Source of the DNA: Salinimicrobium tongyeongense
Lineage (GTDB): Bacteria > Bacteroidota > Bacteroidia > Flavobacteriales > Flavobacteriaceae
DNA: 64,000 nt
NCBI RefSeq assembly: GCF_026109735.1
Contig: NZ_CP069620.1
Span: forward strand, 1,798,001-1,862,000
Direction of reading: 5' to 3'
Shown here: positions 27,489 to 35,665 of the stretch, piece after piece
Numbering within the stretch: the stretch's first letter is position 1
How the letters are laid out: each line of letters starts with the position of its first letter
The notes under the pieces: model-generated
Databases searched by the model: none
What the model was told of the DNA's origin: nothing
The model's input: the letters and a program-made list of their open reading frames with translations, nothing else
Position numbers and translations under genes: made by a program

Positions 27489-28892
27489 TTATTGCCAGCC
27501 GCCTCCCAGCGCCTGGTATAAGTCTACTATTGAACTCAGTTCATCATATCTTATGTTAACAAGCTCCAACTGTGAATTAAGAGTATTTTCTCTTGCAGTC
27601 AATACTTCCAGGTAGTTTACCAAACCATTGTTCAGCAGTTCTTCCGAATAGGAAGTCGCCAGTTCGTAAGCTTCAAATTCATCCTGTTTAATGTCGAGCT
27701 TCTTATCGGCTGCCGCATAGTTATAAAGGGCGTCCGATACTTCTCTTGAAGCGTCCAGGATCGCTCTTCTAAACTCCAAATATGCAATCTCCTGTTGTGC
27801 CTGTGCCACTTCGTACTGGGTTCTTATTTGCCTTCTGTTAAAGATGGGCTGTGTAAGAGAACCAACAAAGCTGGCAAAAAGAGAATTGGTGTCGATTAGA
27901 TCGGCCAGGTCAAGACTCTGGAATCCGCCGTTGGCAGTAAGGCGCAGGGCAGGATAGAAATTGCTTTTAGCAACGTTCTTCAGCTGAAAAGCGTTCATCA
28001 GGTTGTATTCGGCTGCAATCACGTCGGGACGATTTCTCAACAACTGCACCGGCACACCAATTTGCAGGCGGGTATTCAACTCCTGAGCACCTAACGCTGT
28101 TCTTTCTACAGGATGCGGGGCTTCGCCCAGCAGGATAGAAAAAGTGTTTTCCAACAGCCTTATTTGATTCTGAAGATCTATAACTACAGCCTGGGCACGG
28201 TAAAGCTGTGCTTCGGTTTGCTTTACGCCTACTTCGGTAACATTCCCTGCTTCTTTAAGGGCTTTGATAGTCTCAAGGCTATTCATCCTGTTAGCAACAG
28301 TTTCCTGCGTTACTTCAAGCTGCTCGTCTAGCGCCAGGAGCTGGTAATAAAGATTCGCAATATTAGCTACCAATCTTGTTTTTACCGCCTGGTGTGCTGC
28401 TACTGTTTGCAGGTAGGCCGCTCTTTGTGCCCTTTCATTGCTTCTTATCCTTCCCCATATATCGGCTTCCCAGGACAGGTTGGCGGTAGCATCATATTGA
28501 GTAATACCACCATCAAAGAAGCTTCCAAACTGGCTGTTTTGTGCTAATTCCTGATGGGTTACCTGCGCAGAAACTCCCAGTGTTGGCAAATATGCTGCTT
28601 TTGCCTGCTTGAGATAGGCGCCTGCCGCTTCTATTTGCTGTAGGGCAATGCGAATGTCTATGTTATTCTCAAGAGCCCGGTCTATATGGTTTGTCAGTAC
28701 AGGGTCTGTAAAGAGTTCTCTCCACGAGATCCTGGCCATAGACAAAGTATCTGTAGGCAGATTATCGGTTCTGTAAGCTTCGTTTTCAACTACTTCTTCG
28801 GGCCTGGAATATTCCTTAGCTACAAAACATGACTGAAGAGATAGCAGGACCGCGGGAATTAAAATGAACTTGTATATATTTAGTCTTCTCAT
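27489..28892 (-). CDS. Outer-membrane efflux lipoprotein (TolC/NodT family)
   Basis: Outer-membrane channel of an RND tripartite pump, 467 aa. The signal ends at a lipobox with C22 (LLSLQSC), typical of NodT/OprM-type channels. The long alternating helices and repeated motif pattern (DIRIALQQIEAAGAYLKQAKAAYLPTL early and RRAILDASREVSDALYNYAA late) mark the two OEP repeats. It is the last gene of the regulator-MFP-RND-OMF series, 3 bp after the RND gene. Confidence 0.93.
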   Translation of the reverse strand: MRRLNIYKFILIPAVLLSLQSCFVAKEYSRPEEVVENEAYRTDNLPTDTLSMARISWRELFTDPVLTNHIDRALENNIDIRIALQQIEAAGAYLKQAKAAYLPTLGVSAQVTHQELAQNSQFGSFFDGGITQYDATANLSWEADIWGRIRSNERAQRAAYLQTVAAHQAVKTRLVANIANLYYQLLALDEQLEVTQETVANRMNSLETIKALKEAGNVTEVGVKQTEAQLYRAQAVVIDLQNQIRLLENTFSILLGEAPHPVERTALGAQELNTRLQIGVPVQLLRNRPDVIAAEYNLMNAFQLKNVAKSNFYPALRLTANGGFQSLDLADLIDTNSLFASFVGSLTQPIFNRRQIRTQYEVAQAQQEIAYLEFRRAILDASREVSDALYNYAAADKKLDIKQDEFEAYELATSYSEELLNNGLVNYLEVLTARENTLNSQLELVNIRYDELSSIVDLYQALGGGWQ

Positions 28893-28895
28893 TTT

Positions 28896-31800
28896 CTATA
28901 GGTTTTCATTTGCGGCTTTAGGTTGTCCCGAGATTTTTTCCTGGAGCCATTGGAACAGGATGTATAGAATTGGGATGATAAAGATTCCCAGTAGGGTACC
29001 TATTAACAATCCACCAACGGCACCTGTACCAATAGACCTGTTTCCTGCAGCTCCTGTTCCTGTAGCGAACACCAGAGGAAGAAGCCCCACAATAAAGGCA
29101 AACGAGGTCATAAGAATAGGACGTAAACGTGCTTTTGCAGCTCCAAGAGCCGAGTCAACAATTGAGTTTCCGGCATTTCGCCTTTGCACGGCAAATTCCA
29201 CAATCAAAATGGCATTTTTGGCAAGTAAGCCCAGTAGCATGATAAGCGCGATCTGGAAATAGATGTTGTTCTCCAGTCCCGTAAGGGCGGTGGTCACATA
29301 AGCCCCCATTACCCCAACCGGCAGTGACAGCAGTACTGCAAGTGGGAGCAGGTAGCTCTCGTACTGCGCTGCAAGAATGAAGAATACGAACATGATACTC
29401 AGGAAGAAAATAAAGGTGGTTTGGTTTCCTGCGGAAACTTCTTCCCTTGTAAGCCCCGAGAACCCTATGTCAAATCCTTCCGGAAGGGAGCCTGTGCCCA
29501 CTTCCTGCACGGCCGCAATAGCATCTCCCGAAGAGTAGCCGGGTGCCGTTGCACCATTCACACTGGCCGAATTGAACAGGTTGAACCTGGTAACCGACTG
29601 TGGCCCGTAAACCCTGCTTAAGGTTACAAACTGCGTGATAGGTGCCATTTCTCCCTGCGCGTTTCGCACAAAGATCGAATTAAGGTCTTCTACAGTAGCT
29701 CTGTCTTCGGGCAGGGCCTGTACATAAACCCTGTACTGTTTTCCGAAGCGGGCAAAATCGGCTGCATAAACAGATCCGATATAAGACTGCAGGGTTGAGA
29801 AAATAGTTCCTATATCTACTCCTGCTTCTTTTGCCTTCGGAATATTCAGGTCAATCTCGTACTGCGGATAGTTGGTGTTGAACGAACTGTTGGCGTACAG
29901 GATCTCGGGTCTGGCTGAAAGATCGGCCAGGTAATTTCGTGTAGCGGCATCAAGATCTTCGAAACTACCACCGGTACGGTCGAGTACCTTCAATTCAAAT
30001 CCTGAAGATGTTCCAAATCCTGGTACACTAGGAGGCTGGAAGAAGAGAATGTTGGCATCAGATATTCCTGCGGCAGTACCAAAGAGTTTTGCTATGATAT
30101 CTTCGGCAGACATGCCGTCTTCGGTCCTTTCATCCCAGGAGTCTAGCTTAATAAAGCCAATTCCGTAGTTGCTTCCGGCACCTCCAAGAAAGCTGAAACC
30201 GTTTACCACAGAAGCCATATTAACCCCGGGAATTTGTTGGGCCCTTCGGCTCAATTCCGCAGTAACCTCGGCAGTACGGTCAAGAGAAGATCCGGCAGGC
30301 AATTCGATATTGGCGAAAATCATCCCCCGGTCTTCATCGGGAACAAAGCCGGTAGGCGTTGTAGACGAAGCCCAGAAAATAGCACCTACTGCAGCTACAA
30401 TGATTGCCCCGGTGATCCATTTATTCCTGTATAGGAAAGATACCGAGTTCACATATTTCCTGGTGGTGGCATCAAAAGCCGTGTTAAAGGCTGAAAAGAA
30501 GCGCTTCAAAAAGCCTTTTCTCTTGCCTTCTTTCTCGTGGTGAGGTTTCAGGAAGAGCGCACAAAGAGCAGGGCTAAGGGTTAAGGCGTTTACTGCTGAA
30601 ATAGCGATTGCCACCATCAAAGTCACCCCAAACTGTTCGTAAAATACCCCTGTAGGCCCTGTAATAAAGGTAACCGGGATAAACACCGCACCCATCACCA
30701 GGGTAATGGAGACAATGGCACCGGCAATTTCTTCCATGGCCGAATGGGTCGCTTTTTTGGCATTTTCGGCACCCTCTTCCAGCTTGGCGTGCACCGCCTC
30801 TACAACCACAATGGCATCATCTACCACAATACCAATGGCCAGTACGAGTGCAAACAGCGTAAGCAGGTTGATGGAGTAACCAAAAAGGTTGAGGAAGAAG
30901 AAGGTTCCAATAATAGACACCGGCACTGCAATAGCCGGTATGAGCGTAGATTTAAAATCCTGCAGAAAGATGAACACTACCAGGAATACCAGCAAAAAGG
31001 CTTCAAAAATGGTCATTACCACCTTGCTTATGGAAGCATTCAGGAATTCGTTGGAGTCAAAGTTGATCACCGTTTTAAGTCCGGTAGGAAAATTTTCTTC
31101 GAGCTCATCAAGTTTATCGTGAACGGTTTCAATAATTTCCTGGGCGTTTGAACCCGGGGTTTGGTAAACAGCCATACTCACCCCCGGCTTTCCGTTGGTG
31201 AAGGAGATTACGTTATAACCCTGGGCATCGAGCTCAACTTCGGCAACATCTTCAAGTCTTAAGAACCTTCCGTCGTCCAGCGCTTTTATGACAATATTCT
31301 TGTAGTCTTCTTCGGTATTATACCTACCGCTGTAGCGAATAACATATTCAAAAGCTTCAGCATTGTTCTGCCCTAAAGACCCGGCAGCAGCCTCCTGACT
31401 TTGCTCGTTGATGGCGCCAATAACATCTGAAGGGATCAAATTGTAGGCAGCCATTTTTTCAGGCTGCAACCAAACGCGCATGGCGTAAGTCTTGGCCCCA
31501 AACACACTCACGTCTCCAACCCCGTTGATCCTTTTTAGTTCGGGGATTACGTTGATGTTGAGGTAATTCTGAATAAAGGTGGCATCGTATGCTTCATTTT
31601 CAGAAAGTACGGTAAGGAACATAAGTGCACTGGTTTGCTGTTTCTGGGTGGTAACCCCACTCTGGGTTACCTCCCGCGGAAGCAAAGGAGTGGCACGGGC
31701 CACCCTGTTCTGAACGTTTACCGAAGCAATATCGGGGTCTATGCCCTGTTTAAAGAATACATTGATACTGGCACTACCGTTGTTACTGGCAGTTGAGGTA

Positions 31801-32033
31801 ATGTAGTCCATTCCTTCCACCCCGTTGATCTGCTCTTCAATGGGAATGATCACACTTTCAAGTACCGTGGCTGCGTTGGCCCCGGCATAATTGGCATTTA
31901 CCTGTACCGTAGGAGGGGCAATATCGGGATATTGGGTCACCGGTAAAGTGGTGATGGCCAAAATTCCCAGCATAACTATAACTATCGAGACTACCGTAGA
32001 TAGTACAGGTCTCTCTATAAAAGTCTTTAGCAT
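28896..32033 (-). CDS. RND family multidrug efflux permease (HAE1/AcrB type)
   Basis: Inner-membrane proton-driven pump of 1045 aa. It starts MLKTFIERPVLSTVVSI and has 12 membrane segments with two large periplasmic loops. The proton-relay Asp pair is in AIGIVVDDAIVVVEAV, and the second repeat carries LLGLLAKNAILIVEFA. HAE1-type pumps export hydrophobic and amphiphilic drugs. It lies 9 bp after the adaptor gene. Substrates cannot be deduced. Confidence 0.95.
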   Translation of the reverse strand: MLKTFIERPVLSTVVSIVIVMLGILAITTLPVTQYPDIAPPTVQVNANYAGANAATVLESVIIPIEEQINGVEGMDYITSTASNNGSASINVFFKQGIDPDIASVNVQNRVARATPLLPREVTQSGVTTQKQQTSALMFLTVLSENEAYDATFIQNYLNINVIPELKRINGVGDVSVFGAKTYAMRVWLQPEKMAAYNLIPSDVIGAINEQSQEAAAGSLGQNNAEAFEYVIRYSGRYNTEEDYKNIVIKALDDGRFLRLEDVAEVELDAQGYNVISFTNGKPGVSMAVYQTPGSNAQEIIETVHDKLDELEENFPTGLKTVINFDSNEFLNASISKVVMTIFEAFLLVFLVVFIFLQDFKSTLIPAIAVPVSIIGTFFFLNLFGYSINLLTLFALVLAIGIVVDDAIVVVEAVHAKLEEGAENAKKATHSAMEEIAGAIVSITLVMGAVFIPVTFITGPTGVFYEQFGVTLMVAIAISAVNALTLSPALCALFLKPHHEKEGKRKGFLKRFFSAFNTAFDATTRKYVNSVSFLYRNKWITGAIIVAAVGAIFWASSTTPTGFVPDEDRGMIFANIELPAGSSLDRTAEVTAELSRRAQQIPGVNMASVVNGFSFLGGAGSNYGIGFIKLDSWDERTEDGMSAEDIIAKLFGTAAGISDANILFFQPPSVPGFGTSSGFELKVLDRTGGSFEDLDAATRNYLADLSARPEILYANSSFNTNYPQYEIDLNIPKAKEAGVDIGTIFSTLQSYIGSVYAADFARFGKQYRVYVQALPEDRATVEDLNSIFVRNAQGEMAPITQFVTLSRVYGPQSVTRFNLFNSASVNGATAPGYSSGDAIAAVQEVGTGSLPEGFDIGFSGLTREEVSAGNQTTFIFFLSIMFVFFILAAQYESYLLPLAVLLSLPVGVMGAYVTTALTGLENNIYFQIALIMLLGLLAKNAILIVEFAVQRRNAGNSIVDSALGAAKARLRPILMTSFAFIVGLLPLVFATGTGAAGNRSIGTGAVGGLLIGTLLGIFIIPILYILFQWLQEKISGQPKAANENL

Positions 32034-32042
32034 TAGTCCTTC

Positions 32043-33161
32043 TTATTTAAAGATTGGTTTAATGGAAGTGGCAATACTGTCAAAAGACACCGGCTGCGGA
32101 ATGATTGGAGTGTTGTTTCTCAACTTTCCTACTCCCTGTGCTACGATCTTGTCGCCGGGTTTAACCCCTTCTCCCACTACAATAAGGTTTTGAACCCGAT
32201 CTATTACTTCAATTGGCGCACTGGTGGCAAGGCTGTCTCCCTGCACTGCATACACGTACACGATTCCCTGTTGTTCAAAGGAAGCAGATTCGGGAACTAC
32301 CGGCACGTTTTCGTAAGTACGCGGGATTCTGATCTTCCCGCTGTTCCCGCTCGCTAAAATCCCGTTCGGGTTTGGGAACATCGCTCTAAAGCTTACTGTT
32401 CCTGTTGACGGGTCAATTTGCCCGGTTACGGTTTGTATCTCCCCGGTTTCAGAATAGATCCTGTCATTTACCAGTTGAAGCTGAACCGCAGGGAAATTCT
32501 CTATTTTTTCTGAAAGGCTTTCCCCTTCTGCATTCTGAATAAAGTTGAGGTAATCTCTTTCATTCATAGAGAAAAAGGCATATACCTCGTCAATGTCTGA
32601 AACAGTGGTGAGTGGCGTTGGGTCGCCAGGGCTAACAAGTGCCCCTTCCCTAAAATTAATTGCGCCTACATACCCGTCTACGGGGCTTTTTATGGTGGCA
32701 TAACCTATACTGGCAGCGATGCTGCTGTAACCGGCTTTTGCCTGTTCCAGCCTGGCTTTGGCGGTTTCCAGCTGCACCGGGCTTATAATCCCTTTTTCTA
32801 CAAGGGGTTTGAGCTTGTCTACCTCTACCTGCGCAGCGTTCACGTTAGCTTTGGCAGCACCAGCTTCCTGTGATAAAGACTCGGTTTCAAGCCTGAAAAG
32901 GATTTGTCCTTTGCTCACTTTTTCCCCTTCATCAACCAGCACCCTAGTGATGTATCCCGGCACTTTTGCTCTTACGGCACTGCTTACCGTACCTTCAATG
33001 CTCACCGGGTAAGAGGTGAAACCAGTAATGGTGCGTTGTGGAACCTCAATTACCGGAAACGGAGCGGCAGCGCCCGCCTGTGGCCCGGCCGCCTGCTTGT
33101 CCTGGCATGAAAAAGCCATAAAGGCAATTAGCATCAATCCTATAGAGTGTAGTTTTCTCAT
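32043..33161 (-). CDS. RND efflux periplasmic adaptor lipoprotein (MFP)
   Basis: Membrane-fusion protein (372 aa) bridging pump and channel. The lipobox cysteine is C19 (FMAFSC). It shows the lipoyl half-motifs (GTVSSAVRAKVPGYITRVLVDEGEKVSKGQ and YATIKSPVDGYVGAINF regions), an alpha hairpin between them and a beta-barrel domain. It directly follows the GbsR/MarR regulator gene (19-bp gap), so the four genes probably form one unit repressed by that regulator. Confidence 0.93.
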   Translation of the reverse strand: MRKLHSIGLMLIAFMAFSCQDKQAAGPQAGAAAPFPVIEVPQRTITGFTSYPVSIEGTVSSAVRAKVPGYITRVLVDEGEKVSKGQILFRLETESLSQEAGAAKANVNAAQVEVDKLKPLVEKGIISPVQLETAKARLEQAKAGYSSIAASIGYATIKSPVDGYVGAINFREGALVSPGDPTPLTTVSDIDEVYAFFSMNERDYLNFIQNAEGESLSEKIENFPAVQLQLVNDRIYSETGEIQTVTGQIDPSTGTVSFRAMFPNPNGILASGNSGKIRIPRTYENVPVVPESASFEQQGIVYVYAVQGDSLATSAPIEVIDRVQNLIVVGEGVKPGDKIVAQGVGKLRNNTPIIPQPVSFDSIATSIKPIFK

Positions 33162-33180
33162 ATTCTGCTTCTGTCTGTAT

Positions 33181-33699
33181 TTAGTTATTTCTTAATAAAA
33201 GTTTGGCTTTGAATTTTTTTACTGCGTTTGAAGTTTCTTCCAAATAGGTGAGAAAATCTTCCTGGAATTCCAGGTCAAATTGAAAACCGCCGGTTTCTTT
33301 GGCCTTGCAATTACACTGTTCTTTGTACTCCCGTATTTTGAGGTGCAGCTTTCGTTCGGTTTCCCATTTGGTGATCATTTCATCCATAATATTGAGGATG
33401 AGGTCTGGGTCTATCACAAAATAGCGTTTGCGGTCTCCGGGTTTAGTGAAATATTTAACTCTGTTGGTAGTTTGAAGATGATCGAGATGTGTTGAAACCG
33501 TGCTTTTTCCCGCATGTAAATCATTCACCAGCTCATCAAAAGTCACCCCTTTTCTTCCTGAAAGGATCAGAGTAGCGAGAATACGCGCCGCAAGAGGAGC
33601 AAGATTCTCCTCCTCCAGGTGCACTCCCAGTTCTTCTATTAAGGTCTTTCGCTGAATTTCTAAGTCCACGTTCTTGTTTCTCAAAATTTGAAGCTGCAA
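33181..33699 (-). CDS. GbsR/MarR-family transcriptional regulator of the efflux operon
   Basis: A 172-aa regulator with a winged helix (GVTFDELVNDLHAGKSTVSTHLDHL as the HTH, RYFVIDPD as wing) and a long C-terminal helical dimerisation arm, as in GbsR-type MarR relatives. The listed ATG is at 33699. However, a TAGTTTTG promoter box sits on 33697-33704, so a GTG at 33669 (reading MDLEIQRKTLIEELGVHLE) is a credible true start. A 22-bp inverted repeat just upstream suggests autoregulation. It probably represses the downstream adaptor, pump and channel genes. Confidence 0.85.
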   Translation of the reverse strand: MQLQILRNKNVDLEIQRKTLIEELGVHLEEENLAPLAARILATLILSGRKGVTFDELVNDLHAGKSTVSTHLDHLQTTNRVKYFTKPGDRKRYFVIDPDLILNIMDEMITKWETERKLHLKIREYKEQCNCKAKETGGFQFDLEFQEDFLTYLEETSNAVKKFKAKLLLRNN

Positions 33700-33704
33700 A
33701 ACTA
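33697..33704 (-). promoter_or_regulatory. -7 box (TAGTTTTG) of the efflux regulon
   Basis: Exact TAnnTTTG match on the minus strand overlapping the upstream start codon of the regulator. If used, translation must begin further downstream. Confidence 0.45.
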
Positions 33705-33709
33705 AGATT

Positions 33710-33731
33710 TAGTTCTGAAACTTCCGAACTA
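33710..33731. promoter_or_regulatory. Candidate operator of the GbsR/MarR regulator
   Basis: A 22-bp imperfect palindrome with half-sites TAGTTC and GAACTA, plus a third GAACTA at 33735-33740. It lies just upstream of the -7 box, where bound repressor would block transcription. Confidence 0.5.
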
Positions 33732-33776
33732 CAAGAACTATAAGGTTTTGTTAATAGCAGAAAAATCTTACAAAAA

Positions 33777-33849
33777 AAGCTGCTTTGAGCTCTCCTGCCT
33801 ACTCCTGAAGGTTCAGAAATGGCATTTTTGAGAGTTCTTAAAGCAGCTT
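33777..33849 (-). terminator. Asparaginase terminator with an embedded palindrome
   Basis: A 10-bp outer stem (33777-33786 with 33840-33849) plus a 5-bp inner stem (33790-33794 with 33830-33834), with a T-run on the minus strand. The loop holds a copy of the 19-bp palindrome. Confidence 0.7.
33813..33831. repeat. Dispersed 19-bp palindrome, one mismatch
   Basis: TCAGAAATGGCATTTTTGA, inside the loop of the asparaginase terminator. Confidence 0.8.
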
Positions 33850-33871
33850 CTTCAACTTTGGTAAAGCTTAT

Positions 33872-34948
33872 CTACTTTTCTCCATAAATCGCAACCTCCA
33901 ATGCTCCATCCTTGTTCATTTTGGCGCGATACATGCCTGCGGTGTTGAATTCCATAGCCACATTTCCCTCGTGGTCTATGGCGATGATTCCGCCGTTCCC
34001 TCCCAGGTCCACATTTTTCTTCTGTATCACTTCCCGGGCAGCTTCCTGGAGAGACAAATTTTTATATTCCATTAAGGCAGAAATATCGTAGGCCACTACC
34101 CCTCGAATGAAAAACTCTCCCCATCCCGTACCAGATATGGCAGCGGTCTTGTTGTTGGCATAAGTTCCCGCACCAATAACCGGAACATCTCCTACACGCC
34201 CCCACCTTTTGTTGGTCATGCCTCCGGTAGAGGTGCCGGCCGCAAGATTTCCATATTTATCGAGCGCGGCAGCACCTACAGTTCCATACTTGGAATCTTT
34301 GATAAAAGGATCCAGAAATGCCGTTTTTTGATCATGATCAAGTTGGGTTTTTTCCGAATCTTTTACACGCTGAAGTCCGCGGTAGCGATTCTCTGTATAG
34401 AAATATTCGGGATCTACTATTTCCATCCCTTGTTCTTTAGCAAAGGTTTCGGCTCCTTTTCCAATCATCATCACGTGTTCAGACCTGTTCATAACTGCGA
34501 TGGCAAGGTCTATGGGGTTTTTCACGGTAGTAACTCCTGCGACCGCCCCGGCGTTAAGGGTTTTGCCATCCATTACCGCGGCATCGAGCTCGTTGGTTTC
34601 AGCGTTGGTAAAAACAGCCCCTTTCCCGGCATTGAAGAGCGGGGAATCTTCCATAATGTTAATAGCCTGCTCGATTGCCTCTATTGAAGTTCCCCCACGC
34701 TTTAGTACTGCATGCCCGGCTCTCACTGCCTCTTCCAGCTTTGCCCGGTATTGCTGCTCCAGGCTGTCGCTCATATTTTCTTTCAAAATGGTGCCCGCGC
34801 CACCGTGAATTACAATCCCAAAATTGGGCAGGCTATCTTTCTCTTCGGAAGCTGCTTCGGGGGTTGCCGCCTCTACCTTACTTTGTTCTTCAGCATGATT
34901 ACATGCCAGGGTGCCAAAAATGGCAAAAACCAGAAGTATTTTTTTCAT
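33872..34948 (-). CDS. Isoaspartyl peptidase/L-asparaginase (plant-type), predicted lipoprotein
   Basis: Ntn-hydrolase that self-cleaves before the catalytic threonine T223 in YGTVGAAALDKYGNLAAGTSTGG; glycine-rich IVIHGGAGTI marks the start of the alpha subunit. It hydrolyses isoaspartyl dipeptides or asparagine. The N terminus MKKILLVFAIFGTLAC is a lipoprotein signal with C16, followed by a Glu/Ala-rich linker to about residue 40, so the enzyme should sit in the envelope, not the cytosol. 358 aa includes this extension. Divergent from HAAO over a 115-bp gap. Confidence 0.92.
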   Translation of the reverse strand: MKKILLVFAIFGTLACNHAEEQSKVEAATPEAASEEKDSLPNFGIVIHGGAGTILKENMSDSLEQQYRAKLEEAVRAGHAVLKRGGTSIEAIEQAINIMEDSPLFNAGKGAVFTNAETNELDAAVMDGKTLNAGAVAGVTTVKNPIDLAIAVMNRSEHVMMIGKGAETFAKEQGMEIVDPEYFYTENRYRGLQRVKDSEKTQLDHDQKTAFLDPFIKDSKYGTVGAAALDKYGNLAAGTSTGGMTNKRWGRVGDVPVIGAGTYANNKTAAISGTGWGEFFIRGVVAYDISALMEYKNLSLQEAAREVIQKKNVDLGGNGGIIAIDHEGNVAMEFNTAGMYRAKMNKDGALEVAIYGEK

Positions 34949-35063
34949 GATCGGAAATTTTTCAGCATAAAAGATATAAAAAATGAGCTGTTATACAGCA
35001 ACTGGTGCTTTTGGAGCTGCTTCAGAAAAAGATTGTGTAAATTTAGGGTCCAAAAACTAAAAA

Positions 35064-35585
35064 ATGGCAATTTCAAAACCTTTTAATTTAAATAAGTGGA
35101 TAACGCAGAACCGGGATCTCCTAAAACCGCCGGTGGCGAATAAAAGTATCTATCCCGAAGCCGAAGATTACATCGTAATGGTGGTGGGCGGCCCAAACTC
35201 CCGGAAAGATTACCACTACAACGAGACCGAAGAGCTGTTTTACCAGCTGGAGGGGCAAATAAAAGTGCATGTGCAGGAAGAGGGCCAAAAAAGGACTTTT
35301 GAGCTGGGGCCCGGCGATATGTACCTCAACCCTTCAAAAGTGCCGCATTCTCCCGAGCGTACAGCCGGTTCTGTGGGGATAGTGGTAGAGCGAAGAAGGA
35401 TAGAGCTCGATGCCAAAGACGGGTTGTTGTGGTTTTGCGAGAACTGTAATAATAAATTATATGAAGTCTATTTCCCGCTGAATGATATTGAGAACGATTT
35501 TCAGAAGCATTTTGACCACTTCTACAATAGCGACAAACTGCGCACCTGCAAGAAGTGCGGGACCAAAATGGAAAAGCCGAAGTAG
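35064..35585 (+). CDS. 3-hydroxyanthranilate 3,4-dioxygenase
   Basis: Non-haem iron cupin that opens the ring of 3-hydroxyanthranilate in the kynurenine route to quinolinate/NAD or to full catabolism. Seen: Fe ligands in the cupin motif DYHYNETEELFYQLEG and the later histidine in VPHSPERT, and a C-terminal rubredoxin-like zinc/iron site with WFCENC and CKKC. These paired CxxC motifs are typical of bacterial HAAO. Its 173 aa is the family length. The ALDH gene follows after 80 bp. Confidence 0.92.
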   Translation: MAISKPFNLNKWITQNRDLLKPPVANKSIYPEAEDYIVMVVGGPNSRKDYHYNETEELFYQLEGQIKVHVQEEGQKRTFELGPGDMYLNPSKVPHSPERTAGSVGIVVERRRIELDAKDGLLWFCENCNNKLYEVYFPLNDIENDFQKHFDHFYNSDKLRTCKKCGTKMEKPK

Positions 35586-35665
35586 GGCTTAAAACAAGGC
35601 TTTCCTCTTTAAATTTTTTATATTCGCAACTATCCAAACAAAAACATACTAAAACAACAACAAGA

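Noticed and set aside
35555-35665. N-terminal extension of the aldehyde dehydrogenase
   Set aside because: It would begin inside the HAAO coding region and includes untranslated leader; ATG 35666 fits the family.
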